64,000 nucleotides of DNA from Candidatus Poribacteria bacterium (GTDB taxonomy: Bacteria > Poribacteria > WGA-4E > WGA-3G), in NCBI GenBank assembly GCA_022828145.1, contig JAJEJA010000047.1, positions 43,292 to 107,291 on the forward strand, written 5' to 3'. This document shows positions 31,401 to 42,043 of the stretch, piece after piece (position 1 is the stretch's first letter; the number at the start of each line of letters is the position of its first letter). The notes beneath the pieces are model-generated. The model ran no database searches. It worked only from the letters and a program-made list of their open reading frames with translations, and was not told the DNA's origin. Made by a program: the position numbers and the translations under genes.

Positions 31401-34400
31401 CTGAACGATACGCCTCAACAGCATCTTCATAACGTTTCATTGCATGATAGTTCTTTGCCAGCAATTCATACAGTGTGTCCTTCATGTAAGTGCTACCGTA
31501 TCTGTTACTATCTTCAATTGCTAATTTTGTGAGTTTTGTGGCTGCATCGTGCAATTTATTCTCATAACAGAAGGTGGCGATTCCGGCAAGGTAATACATA
31601 TCCAGACTGCTGCTGGTGCTTCTTGTATCAACTGCCTTTTCCGCTTTTTTGATTATCTCATTGAATGCCTCAGTCTGTTTGTCTTTTTCAAAGGCAACCG
31701 CTGCATAGTAAAAGTTGAAGATATTATCTGATTGTGCTTTACTCAACTTTTGATATGCCTCACCCGCTTTCTTATAGTCTTCTTCATCCCAATAGATGTT
31801 TGCCAGGACTGAAAGAGATGAAACATCATCAGGGTTCTCCTCCAGTTTACTTTCATAACGGGTTTTCAGTTCACTCAGTTTGTTCTGATCCTTAAATGCA
31901 TTAATCAAAGTCTCGCGTGAGGAATCGGCATCGGACTCAACTGACACACCTACGGATTGGTACATTATTGATCTAACGGATGTATCTTTACTTGCTTCAT
32001 TTTCGTAGGTTTCTAGCACTTTATCGGTATCTCCGAGTTTGACTTGGATTCTGAGGATGCTATCTGATATGTCACTTTGCTCATAAGTGCTTGTTGTCAT
32101 ATTCTGTGCTTTCTTATAGGCTTCAATAGCTTTCTGTGATTCACCTTTACTGTTAAGGTTATCTGCCCATAATTTTTGCATCTCAAAAGTGATAGTACCT
32201 TCTTCTTCAGCCTTTTGAAGTTTCTCATCTAAAATCCCTTGCATACGATATAGATTTATGATCTGTCGTTCTGTGTTTCGTCGATCATATTCGGAAGTCG
32301 TAAATGGAATAGCATTTCTGTATGCTTTTTCGACGTTTGGCATGTCGTCTTTGAGAAAATAGAGTTGTGCCATCTGGAGGTAAGTCTGCTTATCTCCCGG
32401 TGCAAGTTCAGTTGCTTTCTCATAAGTAGCGATAGCGTCATCTATCTTATTGTTATTTGCGTAATATTTTGCGAGTCGGATGTGATGGACGCTACTATCG
32501 GGATCGGCTTCAATGTATTTCAACGTAAGTTGAAGTGCCTCATCCTTTTGCCCGGCATCTTGAAGGCTGTTAACTATTCCGTCTTGATATTTTGTGTTTT
32601 CTGGATCGGCATCAAGCAATTCAGTCCATGTTTCAGAAGCTTTATCGTGCTGGTTATTTTGTGAATATAAGGACGCGAGTTTTGCACGAGATTCAAAGTC
32701 TTCTGGCATCTCTTTTCTGATCTTCTCGTATACGCTAATTGCCTTGTTAACCTGATTACGTTGCGCGAACTCTTGTGCCATCGCGCGCTGCATGCTTACG
32801 CTCATCTCTTGTAAGTTCTCTGTAATCTGTTCCTGCGTATTTAACTCACCCCGTTGCTGTTTGATCTGCATTATCCTATCTTGTGAATAATCGCGGTCAT
32901 ACGAGGATGCAGCGAGGTCGTTGATTATCTCAGTAAAGATAGCTTCAGCATCATCCCACATTTTATGCGTCATATAGGTCGAGCCAAGACTTCTCTTCTG
33001 ATAGATACTGCTTACACTACCTCTCATTGTCTGTAAAGTACCCATTTTACGAAATGCGTTCTGTGCTTTTTCTGTCTCATCTCTTTTTGCATAAGCTTCA
33101 GCGAGTTTCTTGTAACATTCTTGAAGATCCCATGAATTAGCGCGTTCAAGTTTTTCAGCTACCGCTTCCAAAATACGAAATTGAAGTTTATATCCGCCAG
33201 CTTCTTCAGATGATTTCGCGAGATTGTAAAGCCACTGTGTTTTCACAGTATCCAGTGATGAATCGATGATCTGATTGACATGTTGACTTGCGCCTTCAGT
33301 ATCTTCTGCTTTTAGTTTTAGATTTGCGGCAAGATACAGCAGCTTCTTATCTTCAGGAGATTCTGCAAGTTTAGCATCATATTCTGCTATAAAACTATCT
33401 AATCCGTCATCCTCTTGATAGAGTTCAGCAAGTTTCAGGACATAAGAAATATCTGAATTAGTTGAATCATTATCTTCAACAGTTTCAACCTGTTCCCGTA
33501 AGTATTGTATAGCATTCTCGCGCTGATCTGCTTCTTCAAGATACTTTGCAATTTTCAATACAAACGCCGACTGATTTAGTGATGTTTCCTCTTTTTCATG
33601 CATTTCGGTTAAGTATTGAATTGCTTGATCCACATCTCCCGCTGCGACATAAGCATCGGCTAAGTCTTGATGTATATAGTCCCAACTGGGATGGACCTTG
33701 ATAATTTTCTTGAATATCTCTATTGCGTCATCGTATTTTTCTTCCTTTAAACATCTACGTCCAACATTTACGGTCATATCGCTGCCGGCATATTTTCCGA
33801 CAGGATCAATCATGTCTTTTACAAGTGTAATAAGTTCATCAAATCTGTCTGCAGTGACGAAAGCATCAATCGCTTTGTTGTAATTGTATCCGAGTGCGCT
33901 CGAATCATTTTTAAGAAGTGTCAGATATTCGGGTACAACATCAACAGCCTTTCCGTTTCGTTCCATCATCTGGATATAACGCAACCGAACCATATCGTCT
34001 TTAGGTTGTAATTTCAGTACAGTTTTAAACGCTTCCGCTGCTTTGTTATATTTGTTCGTTCCCTCATAATACATTGCTAATCTGAGTTGTGCTTGAAGCG
34101 AGTCGGGGTTTTTCTCGGCATCAGCGATGAACTTGTCTTCACGTTCTTTTATACTATTGGAACGGTTCGCAAGACTCGTTGCCTGCTGGAAATAGTACGA
34201 ATACATCATTCGTCCAGATCTGTCTGGACGGCTTGCGAAACGGAGTGCGCGTTCGGCGAGAAGTGAAGCATCCTGTCCTCTACCCAGACTATTCAGATGC
34301 TGTCCCAATTGAATTAAGAAATTAGGATTCCGTTGCACCATCGCCAATGACATCGCTTTTTTCGCTGCGGCGATAGCATACTGCGTAAAACCTGCATCCC

Positions 34401-37400
34401 GAAGTTTCTGTGAGTATTGATAGAGTTCTGTTGCACCTGTCGGTGAACTCAGCAGTTTTGACATTAACTCACGTATCGCAATCGTATCACCTGTATGAAT
34501 GGCAAGTTGCAGCAAGAGGTCTTGATATTGCTTCCGATTTCTGGGTTCCGTTGCGACAAGATTCTCAAGCAGTTCCGTTGCATCTTTATGTTTCGCTGTC
34601 TGGATAGATGCAAGAGCGGTGTTGAGTTTCAGTGTCAGATCATCGGGGAATTCTTGTTGTAGGACTGTTAGCACCTGTTGTGCTTCATCCTGTTTTTCGT
34701 CCCACCAATAGCAATAACTGAGTGCCAATGCGGGGAAGATCCGATTTCTGCCTTCAGTGGTTTCAAATTCGGTCTGTAATTTCGTAAGCAATACCTGTTG
34801 TTGATCCCGCAACCAGAATTCTCGGAAGATAGATTGTAGATAACCGAGACGATCACTATTGAAATAAGCTGTTGGAGCGGGATAGCTGGTTTGAATCGGT
34901 CTATAACCGCCATAATAATAAGTCGTCTGTGCCAGTGCAGCAACGCGTCGTGGATTAATCTTCGTGGGTTTTGTGCGTTCACAAAATGTCCAGAAGAGTT
35001 CTACTGCTTTTTCCAATTCACCTTTCTTAATATATTCGGTCGTGAGACTTGAAAACAGTCGTCTATATTCATACTGCTTTTTCTGTGGTGGTGTGGGTAA
35101 ACCGACAAGTATCCTCTCAGCGACATCAGATTTATTAATTAGATCAAAAGCTGCGACCAATTCAAAACCTGTATTAATATCGGTAACAGTTATATCTTCA
35201 ATCTCGCGCAATAGTTTTTTCGCATCATCTTTTTTGTCTTTACGGTAAAGTATCTGTGCATATTCTGCTATGTAAGCAAGTCGTGCTTTGTCGTCTATCC
35301 CCGGTATTTCCTCAAGTGATTTCTTCAGCATTTCATAATCGGGGTTTTCTTCCATGATGCGATGTAATCTAAGGGGTTGGTATGTAGAATCGTTTGGTGA
35401 TATTTCAACTAATCTGTCAATAGTCTCTTTTGCTTTGTCCTCAAATTGGACCAGCGTATATAGTTTCACAAGGATTTCAAGTGTCTTAACATCCGTGGGA
35501 TTTGCCTCAGCCTTGTCTTCAAAATGTTTAATGAGTTCGGGTAGGTTCCCTTGTGTTTGTGCGATAGTGGTTAATTGAACAAGTGCGCCGGATTGTGCTT
35601 CCTCAAAATCCTTCGGCATCCATGGCATACTTGCTCCCGCAAAATTCGGTCTGCTCTGTATAGTACCAACGCTGCCACGTGATATTTCAAATTTGTTTCG
35701 TTCAATGCCAGGTATTGAAGATGTAAGGAAGATTGATGCTTGCGATGACTTCCTATTTGTAGTACTTCCGATAGGCTCGGTCATCTCAAGGATTCGGTGG
35801 AAATATGTCTGTGCTCGGTCAGGTTCATTCATCCCAACTAACATCACCCCTAAGCGATATAGCGGTAGATGTGCATCCGTTCCACTGATTTTCTCTGATG
35901 CGCGGTCAAGCACAAGAAATGCCTCTTCTGATAGTCCGTGCCGTAACAACAACGCGGCAAGTTTAACTTCTGCCTCAAGCGTCTGGTTTTTTGCGTGAAG
36001 TAGTTTCGTCCAGGCTTGAATTGCTTCCTGTTCCCGTCCTGCATCAAACAGTAGCTCACCGAGTCTACGTTGATGTGCATAGTCAGGGTCAACCTTGACG
36101 AGTCGTTGTTGATATGTAAGCGCGTCTTGCAGATCCCCGAGTTCCATGCTAATTTGAACGAGGTTTATTAAAAGTTCTGCGTTTTCGCGTTGTCTGTTTA
36201 ATGCTTGTGCTAATTGGAAGCGAGCACTTGGCAGGTCACCCTCAAGTCTGTGGAGTTCTGCAAGTGCAAGAACAGGCCCTACACCCACAGTGCTTGACTT
36301 CGCCATCTGCTTAAGTCTTTCTTCAAATTCACCGCGTCTGCCGAGGTCGTAATACACCTCTGATAGTGGTTTGACAAAGTTAAGTTTGTCGTTAATATTA
36401 TCACTCAATTCCCAACAACGCCAATACTGTGCGAGGGATTGCTGCAGTTTCCCTGCAAGTTTATAGGTAGCAGCTAATTCACTGCGGATGTCTATCGCTT
36501 CTGGACGCAAACGCACTGCCTGTTTCAAACTATCAATAGCAGTTTCATATTCACCAGATTGCTTTGCAACTTGTGCAAGCAATTGGTGTCCTTCAGGATT
36601 GCGTGGACTATGCGCAATCACCTGTTTTGCTGCAGTGGTCGCCGCTTCAAAGTCCAACACATTCAGGTATGACTTTGCGATATTTGCGTGATATTCACGA
36701 GCATTTGCGCTATCCAATTCAATCAGCTGCATATAGACAGCATTAGAATCATCTCGTCTGCCTTGTCTGTGGTATACTTCCGCCAGCCAACGGTTGACAC
36801 CGATATCGTTAGGTTGTTGTTCCTTAGCTTTTAGGAGGACTTCAAGTGCGTAGGTAACATTTCCTAACCGAAGATACATTTTGGCAAGTTGTTTGTGAAG
36901 CGTGAAAACATTATCCTGAGACGATCCTGTTTTTTCGAGTTCGGTTTCAAGTTCTTCTATTTTTTCGTGTAGCGTCCCTTGTCGTCGGTAGAGTTCAATC
37001 CTCTTGTCATCCATCTTTTCAGCGAAGAATGCATTAGGCGCAAGTTCCATCGCCTTCGTGAATTCTTTTAGTGCATCTTTGTACTCACCGTTCTCCATAA
37101 GCTGTTTTGCCAATGCTTCACGATAGCGATATTCATCAGGCATTAACTCAACTGCTTTTCGGGTTGCAGTAGCTGCTTCAGTTTTGAATTTCTTTGCATT
37201 GAGTAGCTCCGCCAACTGGTTATAATTCTGTGCAGTATTCAACTCACCAGCAACCATGCGATTCCACGTTTCAAGAGCCTTTTCACGATCACCTTGACGG
37301 AAATAGAAATCACCGAAATACTCAATGAAATCGAGGTTTTTTGGTGCAAGGGAGATTGCTTTCTCATACTGTGCAACAGCATCTTCAATCCATTCGTGTC

Positions 37401-38661
37401 CAGCATATATTTCGGCAAGAATGAGGTGTGTGCTCGGATTCTTCGAATCCCGTTCAATCATTTTCTGATATACGGACTTCGCCTTGTCCTGATTTCCAAT
37501 TTGCAGATACAGCTCACCGAGTTCACGGTAGATACCGAAATCATCGGGGTCCTGTTCACTAAGCACTTCGTATTCTGCTGCTGCAAGATCATATTTTTCT
37601 GCGGTGCGGAGAGAAGCGATAAGATTGAGACGCAGGTTTGCGTCAGTCGGTGCAAGTTCTAATCCTTTCCGATAGGTCTTCATCCCTTCTTCAATCTGTT
37701 GATTCTCAATATAGGCTGCTGCCAGGAGTCCGATAAGTTCCGGTTCATTCGGCGTTGCTTCAAGTTTCTTTTGATAGTATTCTATGAGTCCTTCCCAATT
37801 ACTGTCGGCTGCAAAGATACCGATGATACGGTGTTGTAGGTCTTTGCGTAGCCAGTTTCCGGGAGCAGTTAGAGAGAGTGCCTCGTCATATTGTTGTATC
37901 GCTTTCTCAAAATCACCTTTCGCTTCGTGTATATTACCGATTTCCCTTTGGCTCAAACAGACGCGATAGGGTTCATCCTTTTTCAACTGAATAATTGCTT
38001 CGTGTTGTCCAATTGCTTGTTCAAAGAGTTCCTGTTCACGGAATAGGTCAGCAAGTTCAATCCGTGCGAATATGTCGTCAGGATCAAGTTCAGATATTTT
38101 CTTCCATGCTTCAATTGCTTCGTCAACTTTATCGCGACTAAAATATGCGTTTCCGAGTGCTTTATATATTGCCGTTAACTCTTCAGGCGGTACATTCTGT
38201 GCTTGTTCAGACAACGATGCCGCCTTCATCAACTCTTGAATTGCCTCTTCGTGTTGACGTAGTGTAGCATACATCTGTCCCAATGCGACGTGTGGATAGT
38301 ATTTGTTGGGTGCAAGTTCAACAGCGCGTTGAAATGTGGACAGTGCTTCACTGTCTTTCCCGAGTCTTTTATAGATGTGTCCTAATATAAGTTGGAGGTT
38401 AGCATCGTTTGGTTTTGCTTGTACTTCAGCTTGATAATCGCTGACCAATGCCTCTAATCCAGCATTTTCCAAGTAGAACTGGTAGATACGGTCAAATGTA
38501 CTACCTTCTTTTGGCTTCCGTGCCAGCATGAGCTTGTATCGTTGGATGATTTGCTCATCACTGGTTACATCTTGTGCAATAGTAAATGGTGTAATAAAGA
38601 AAGTTAAAACAGAGAGACAAAACAGAGAAACGGCAAATAATCTATTTTTTCGTCTGAACAT
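28450..38661 (-). CDS. Giant secreted TPR-repeat protein (3403 aa) with embedded LamG domain and two C-terminal beta-sandwich domains
   Basis: Signal peptide; dozens of TPR units; GDRSYVSIADSETLNNITEQMTVSAWINATGYP...IDEVRIWNIAREKEQI (LamG); duplicated VWFNGKQKY / VWLNGKEVY modules. Confidence 0.92.
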   Translation of the reverse strand: MFRRKNRLFAVSLFCLSVLTFFITPFTIAQDVTSDEQIIQRYKLMLARKPKEGSTFDRIYQFYLENAGLEALVSDYQAEVQAKPNDANLQLILGHIYKRLGKDSEALSTFQRAVELAPNKYYPHVALGQMYATLRQHEEAIQELMKAASLSEQAQNVPPEELTAIYKALGNAYFSRDKVDEAIEAWKKISELDPDDIFARIELADLFREQELFEQAIGQHEAIIQLKKDEPYRVCLSQREIGNIHEAKGDFEKAIQQYDEALSLTAPGNWLRKDLQHRIIGIFAADSNWEGLIEYYQKKLEATPNEPELIGLLAAAYIENQQIEEGMKTYRKGLELAPTDANLRLNLIASLRTAEKYDLAAAEYEVLSEQDPDDFGIYRELGELYLQIGNQDKAKSVYQKMIERDSKNPSTHLILAEIYAGHEWIEDAVAQYEKAISLAPKNLDFIEYFGDFYFRQGDREKALETWNRMVAGELNTAQNYNQLAELLNAKKFKTEAATATRKAVELMPDEYRYREALAKQLMENGEYKDALKEFTKAMELAPNAFFAEKMDDKRIELYRRQGTLHEKIEELETELEKTGSSQDNVFTLHKQLAKMYLRLGNVTYALEVLLKAKEQQPNDIGVNRWLAEVYHRQGRRDDSNAVYMQLIELDSANAREYHANIAKSYLNVLDFEAATTAAKQVIAHSPRNPEGHQLLAQVAKQSGEYETAIDSLKQAVRLRPEAIDIRSELAATYKLAGKLQQSLAQYWRCWELSDNINDKLNFVKPLSEVYYDLGRRGEFEERLKQMAKSSTVGVGPVLALAELHRLEGDLPSARFQLAQALNRQRENAELLINLVQISMELGDLQDALTYQQRLVKVDPDYAHQRRLGELLFDAGREQEAIQAWTKLLHAKNQTLEAEVKLAALLLRHGLSEEAFLVLDRASEKISGTDAHLPLYRLGVMLVGMNEPDRAQTYFHRILEMTEPIGSTTNRKSSQASIFLTSSIPGIERNKFEISRGSVGTIQSRPNFAGASMPWMPKDFEEAQSGALVQLTTIAQTQGNLPELIKHFEDKAEANPTDVKTLEILVKLYTLVQFEDKAKETIDRLVEISPNDSTYQPLRLHRIMEENPDYEMLKKSLEEIPGIDDKARLAYIAEYAQILYRKDKKDDAKKLLREIEDITVTDINTGFELVAAFDLINKSDVAERILVGLPTPPQKKQYEYRRLFSSLTTEYIKKGELEKAVELFWTFCERTKPTKINPRRVAALAQTTYYYGGYRPIQTSYPAPTAYFNSDRLGYLQSIFREFWLRDQQQVLLTKLQTEFETTEGRNRIFPALALSYCYWWDEKQDEAQQVLTVLQQEFPDDLTLKLNTALASIQTAKHKDATELLENLVATEPRNRKQYQDLLLQLAIHTGDTIAIRELMSKLLSSPTGATELYQYSQKLRDAGFTQYAIAAAKKAMSLAMVQRNPNFLIQLGQHLNSLGRGQDASLLAERALRFASRPDRSGRMMYSYYFQQATSLANRSNSIKEREDKFIADAEKNPDSLQAQLRLAMYYEGTNKYNKAAEAFKTVLKLQPKDDMVRLRYIQMMERNGKAVDVVPEYLTLLKNDSSALGYNYNKAIDAFVTADRFDELITLVKDMIDPVGKYAGSDMTVNVGRRCLKEEKYDDAIEIFKKIIKVHPSWDYIHQDLADAYVAAGDVDQAIQYLTEMHEKEETSLNQSAFVLKIAKYLEEADQRENAIQYLREQVETVEDNDSTNSDISYVLKLAELYQEDDGLDSFIAEYDAKLAESPEDKKLLYLAANLKLKAEDTEGASQHVNQIIDSSLDTVKTQWLYNLAKSSEEAGGYKLQFRILEAVAEKLERANSWDLQECYKKLAEAYAKRDETEKAQNAFRKMGTLQTMRGSVSSIYQKRSLGSTYMTHKMWDDAEAIFTEIINDLAASSYDRDYSQDRIMQIKQQRGELNTQEQITENLQEMSVSMQRAMAQEFAQRNQVNKAISVYEKIRKEMPEDFESRAKLASLYSQNNQHDKASETWTELLDADPENTKYQDGIVNSLQDAGQKDEALQLTLKYIEADPDSSVHHIRLAKYYANNNKIDDAIATYEKATELAPGDKQTYLQMAQLYFLKDDMPNVEKAYRNAIPFTTSEYDRRNTERQIINLYRMQGILDEKLQKAEEEGTITFEMQKLWADNLNSKGESQKAIEAYKKAQNMTTSTYEQSDISDSILRIQVKLGDTDKVLETYENEASKDTSVRSIMYQSVGVSVESDADSSRETLINAFKDQNKLSELKTRYESKLEENPDDVSSLSVLANIYWDEEDYKKAGEAYQKLSKAQSDNIFNFYYAAVAFEKDKQTEAFNEIIKKAEKAVDTRSTSSSLDMYYLAGIATFCYENKLHDAATKLTKLAIEDSNRYGSTYMKDTLYELLAKNYHAMKRYEDAVEAYRSVPSGSGMNVQSEIRKLAKEGKLFEKWIPEQLAKVEKNPDDTNLRLKLAQNYESAEKPKEAIAQYEQLTTRKPDKAEWHKKLGDMYAKLPIERRETGEVFENTALTLTGDRSYVSIADSETLNNITEQMTVSAWINATGYPNEYTRIILKTDEQSQDPHKRSFLLQIVEGGKIRVTSAPQGKDFVSISSPTNTIELNRWHHIAAAIDVKKDYIKLFIDGNEVGKRNYRGAESIHKSKLPFRFGWMHWSDPESQKTFVGQIDEVRIWNIAREKEQIRADMNRQLNGDEPGLVGYWKFDEETEGVITDSSPNNNHGKLVGDTKIETYTRAIFETTENENLEKSTAAYEKALELKPTTYSHYDLLAKSYIKSDRVSDAEQLYRQALDAPLSQSNHESAVRAIAGLYNEKGQEEKRIAILEEFKPIMQSRAFIHQMLAETYKKIEDSEKSALAYDQWIQIREREMNRTTSAYTHRNFATELLDKELYPEVALKFAKRALQGYSYVSYHYPSTVGRACIANALYDDALKFYGYAFSTITSPSTTDYVWEGVFDAGDKLKDNEQYRQFLDNLIDTIPKTAFSKWANGHRRVAQFYSDKGMPETAESYVMKGGFIPENRWLVLESFHNIDSRGHVAAFIPEETTQIDPTAKYYGKDGLISWKKSEYRSLDGHYNIQEPTDGSAAYFWAIVVSPDERDVTIRFDSDDQGTVWFNGKQKYKHDRTSAEIIDRYNFPVKLKQGENTILVKVCNSTQGWGFYFRITDDEGMPYDDLTYKSEDELLSATPPEPTFHLTAVLGMVEYYSKNDMQDKAMEEMLKTGIIHEKQWLVLGPFDNTSGIGYDTAYITEDATEIDLTAEYDGVVDGEEGKVKWQKSADENFNGFIDFGRNKDWLVSYAWVTIESPDEREVQFRFGSDDQSKVWLNGKEVYAFPEYRWAQADNETIPVTLKAGKNSVLVKICNEELSWGFYFRITDTDGKPIPDLKIDEIQDNQ

Positions 38662-38846
38662 TCAATATCCTCCGAGTTGAAATAGGTAGATGTGAAAGTT
38701 GTCTGTTTGTTTTTTAATGCGCATGCAATAATCTACTTCAATTTATAATTGTTGATCACCGTTATTATTGTCGTTAAGTGATGGTTTGAAATGTTCAATC
38801 AGATGGTCTTCAATATCAAATCGGGATTCAGTAGGTGAAAACTGAC

Positions 38847-39674
38847 CTATGCAGAAGCAAGCACATTGTCCATCACTGCTTGCCATTTTCCTTCAAACTT
38901 CTCACCAAATTCCTTTTCGCCACCGGTTGCCAACGGACCTGTAATCATCGGTTTAGTAGCGTTATTTCTTTCCCAGATTTGCTTGCCACCGAAATCGTTG
39001 TGTAAGAAATGGAGTGCAACCCCTGCGCGTTCCTTATCAGATAAATTTGATCTCGTGCAATGTGCAACACCATAGCAGAAGAACAATACACCACCAGCCT
39101 TCAACTCAATCGGTACAGCACGTTCTTCAGGCGGATCGCATCGGATATGGTGATCGCTCAACGGGTCACGATAATGTTCATAACTTTCACGGTGGCTACC
39201 AGGGATAACATGTATAGTTCCATTTCCAACATGTGCATCGTGAATAGCGATCCACATAGCAGTGCCTCGCAAAGGGTCGGCAATTTTGAAATATGCGTTA
39301 TCTTGATGCCAACTGGTGCCGACACCTACTTTAGGCGGTTTCCAAAACGCCTGATCCAGTTCCAACATGAATCCTTCACCAATGAGTTGGCTAACGGTTG
39401 AGACAACCTTAGGGTGAAAAGGTAACGCCTTATGTAAATCGCTCCGATTATTTAGTGGAATTACCTGCAGATTCTGTCGTTCACCTTCGTTATCGCGTTT
39501 CGTACCATCCTCTTGCACAGCACAATTGATACCTCTACCGTTTTCAAGCTCAGTATTATAGATTCTTTCTAACTCTAACCGTAGTGCCTCTGCCTCTACT
39601 GGCGAGAAAAAACCGTCTATTGCCAAGTACCCTTCTTCTCTAAAATGCGCGAGTTGATCTTCTGTTAATTGCAT
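38847..39674 (-). CDS. phytanoyl-CoA dioxygenase family protein
   Basis: SWHQDNAYFKI (HxD), IHVIPGSHRES; C-terminal VLFFCYGVAHCTRSN. Confidence 0.9.
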   Translation of the reverse strand: MQLTEDQLAHFREEGYLAIDGFFSPVEAEALRLELERIYNTELENGRGINCAVQEDGTKRDNEGERQNLQVIPLNNRSDLHKALPFHPKVVSTVSQLIGEGFMLELDQAFWKPPKVGVGTSWHQDNAYFKIADPLRGTAMWIAIHDAHVGNGTIHVIPGSHRESYEHYRDPLSDHHIRCDPPEERAVPIELKAGGVLFFCYGVAHCTRSNLSDKERAGVALHFLHNDFGGKQIWERNNATKPMITGPLATGGEKEFGEKFEGKWQAVMDNVLASA

Positions 39675-39827
39675 GTCTGGTTTTCTTCCTACTTTTTACG
39701 CAATTGGGGAGTTAAATGATTATTGTAAATGTTGTGATACAACACAATATACCGTAAACAATATATACGATTTTGACATGTGACTTTAATTATATCACAT
39801 TTGGAACTTCATAGCAAAGAAAAATAG

Positions 39828-39912
39828 GATGGAAGAATGGAAGGTTGGAAGATGGGAGGGGAAGGTTGGAAGATTGGAAGATGGGAAGATGGGAGGGAAG
39901 AATGGAAGATGT
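39828..39912. repeat. G-rich low-complexity repeat (ggaagatgggaagg-type)
   Basis: Same style as the 18956 tract. Confidence 0.85.
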
Positions 39913-40064
39913 TTGGGTTGGGTTCTTGAATTTGTCTGAACCTGGATTTTCAGGATTGACCAAGATAAGGGGTTTGTGATGCGTATCAAACGGGTAAGGT
40001 AACGCTGAGTTAGTCGTATTTAGCGGGGAAATCCTGTAATTTCGTAGTGTGTCTTCTTTCAAAA

Positions 40065-40101
40065 TCGTACCATATGGTACGAAATTTCGTACCGTGGTAC
40101 G
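40065..40101. repeat. Palindrome cluster: 18-bp perfect tcgtaccatatggtacga plus cgtaccgtggtacg
   Basis: Direct reading of both dyads. Confidence 0.85.
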
Positions 40102-40472
40102 ATTTGGTACATTGGCTGTGGCGTTAGTTACAGTAAGGTTTTGTAGCGTGTTTTTTGACAGGTTCAAATTTTTTAAATTCCTAAATGGTACGAAATTCTC
40201 GTTATGTTGAAATATGCCTGAAAAAATCGGTTTTTTCTGATATTATGCTTATTTCTGGACATTCTGTAAAATAGCATTGTCAACACCTTTATGATAAACT
40301 TTTTGTAATTTAGTTTGTAACATATATTTTATCATATATGAAATACACTTGTCAAGTTAAAATTTGAAAATAAGATAATTTTTTCGTTTCGCTGTATGTT
40401 TTTTAAGGTTTACAGTGCTTGTATTTTGTGTTATAATATTATCCAATATTTACACAATAAGGAAGATTTTAA

Positions 40473-41273
40473 ATGACGCCTAAAGTTGCATTAGAAAAAC
40501 GGGAGCAGATGATCCGCGAGGGGTATTGTGTAATAGAAAATATCCTCACAGAAGAATTCTTGCAGGAACTTCACGATGAATCGGAACGACATATTGCTGG
40601 ACATAAACAATCAGAAAAAGCCAAATATCATGGACATTACATACATGTCAATGGTGATGAAAGTGACCCTATTCAGAAATTATTGGAGTGGCAACCCACG
40701 CGAGAATCACTAAACCAGATAGGATTCGGAGATTTTGCTGCACTCGGTGGTGTGATTATACTCACAAAGGAACCGAACGGAGCCCCTCTCTATTGGCATC
40801 AAGACTGGTACCATTGGGATGACCCAATTAGTTGTGCACCTTGGCCTCAAGAAATATTTCTCAATTATTATCTTACCGATACAACCCGGGAAAACGGCTG
40901 TTTAAAGATTATTCCTGGTACCCATCGTAAACGTATCAAATTTCACGATATTCTTTTGTCAAAGGATGAACTTTTTGGTGCAGAAAGATATGAGTCTCTT
41001 GAGGAAGACTATCCTTTTATGTTTGACGACCATCCCAATCAGGTAGATGTGTGCGTTAATGCAGGCTCGGTGATTCTGACAGACGCACGGTTATTGCATG
41101 CAGCACGAAAGAACAGTACCGATAAACGCCGCACACTGTTTCTCGCATGGCATCGCCGACCAAACACTGTTCCAGATTTTTGGGATGCTGAAATACCTGA
41201 ACCGATAGCGAGTCGTGATCCAAAAGTAGAATATCCTCAACAAAATGTCCCTGGAAAATTCTTATATGGATAG
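40473..41273 (+). CDS. phytanoyl-CoA dioxygenase family protein
   Basis: LYWHQDWYHWDDP (HxD), LKIIPGTHRKR, VILTDARLLHAARKN. Confidence 0.9.
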   Translation: MTPKVALEKREQMIREGYCVIENILTEEFLQELHDESERHIAGHKQSEKAKYHGHYIHVNGDESDPIQKLLEWQPTRESLNQIGFGDFAALGGVIILTKEPNGAPLYWHQDWYHWDDPISCAPWPQEIFLNYYLTDTTRENGCLKIIPGTHRKRIKFHDILLSKDELFGAERYESLEEDYPFMFDDHPNQVDVCVNAGSVILTDARLLHAARKNSTDKRRTLFLAWHRRPNTVPDFWDAEIPEPIASRDPKVEYPQQNVPGKFLYG

Positions 41274-41373
41274 TACATACCTATAAAATCAGCTGTACTG
41301 CCATCGGAAATTTAGACCACTACCTTAGACAAGATTGTGATATAATTACAATTTAATTGAAAGGAGAAATCTG

Positions 41374-41658
41374 ATGGCAAAACGAAGAAACTTCACCCCA
41401 AAGTTTAAAGCTGAAGTTGTAATTGAGGCACTATGTGGTCAAACTTCACAAGCGGAACTCTGTCGTAAACACAACCTCAGCGATGAACAACTCTCAAAGT
41501 GGAAGCGACAATTTCTTGAAAATGCGGCAACCCTCTTTGAATCCTCTGATGAGCGATCTGATGTTGATGCGGAGCGGATCGCACACCTTGAGCAACTCGT
41601 TGAGCGGTTGACCGTGGAATTGGATATCCACAAAAAAGTCTCAACCTTGCTGAATTGA
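41374..41658 (+). mobile_element. IS3-family transposase OrfA (HTH) remnant; no OrfB follows
   Basis: MAKRRNFTPKFKAEVVIEALCGQTSQAELCRKHNLSDEQLSKWKRQFLENA. Confidence 0.85.
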
Positions 41659-41758
41659 CCCTTACTGAAATACGAAGGATTGTAGATACTTTGCGAATTG
41701 AATTTGAGGAAAAAACTTGTCTTAACTAACACTGAATTCTGGTCTAAAAAATCGATGG

Positions 41759-41839
41759 CACTTCATTCCGCTGGAGTGCAGCCCGTTGACAATCCTTTTT
41801 CTATAGACATATTGCTCCGCTGGAGCAAGGGTTCAGCGA
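41759..41839. repeat. Dyad repeat actccgctggagtgcag...attgctccgctggagcaagg
   Basis: Near-identical copy at 50381-50458. Confidence 0.85.
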
Positions 41840-41856
41840 TCCTTTTTCCTATTTCA

Positions 41857-41947
41857 TAAGAGACGGCACTCGGAGAGTGCCTACTACTATTAAGAGCTTA
41901 TGAAATTCCAAAAGTGACATTTATAGTGACAATAACTTTACATACCC
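41857..41947 (-). repeat. Composite intergenic palindromic element, inverted copy
   Basis: gacggcactcggagagtgcctactactattaagagcttatgaaattccaaaagtgacatttatagtgacaataactttac. Confidence 0.85.
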
Positions 41948-42043
41948 TTTCATGCGAAGAGGAAGAGGGGAAGGATTGACATTTTGTTCCTGTTCTGGTA
42001 AACTGCAACAGTGTTACTATTCAGCAAAACATCGGAGGGAACT

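Noticed and set aside
39790-40167. 125-aa minus-strand ORF
   Set aside because: Largely translation of the G-rich tract and palindromes (SSNLPLPSSNLPFF); low complexity, no family.
41374-41658. Complete IS3 element
   Set aside because: Only OrfA present; no DDE OrfB follows within the next kilobase, so treated as a remnant.
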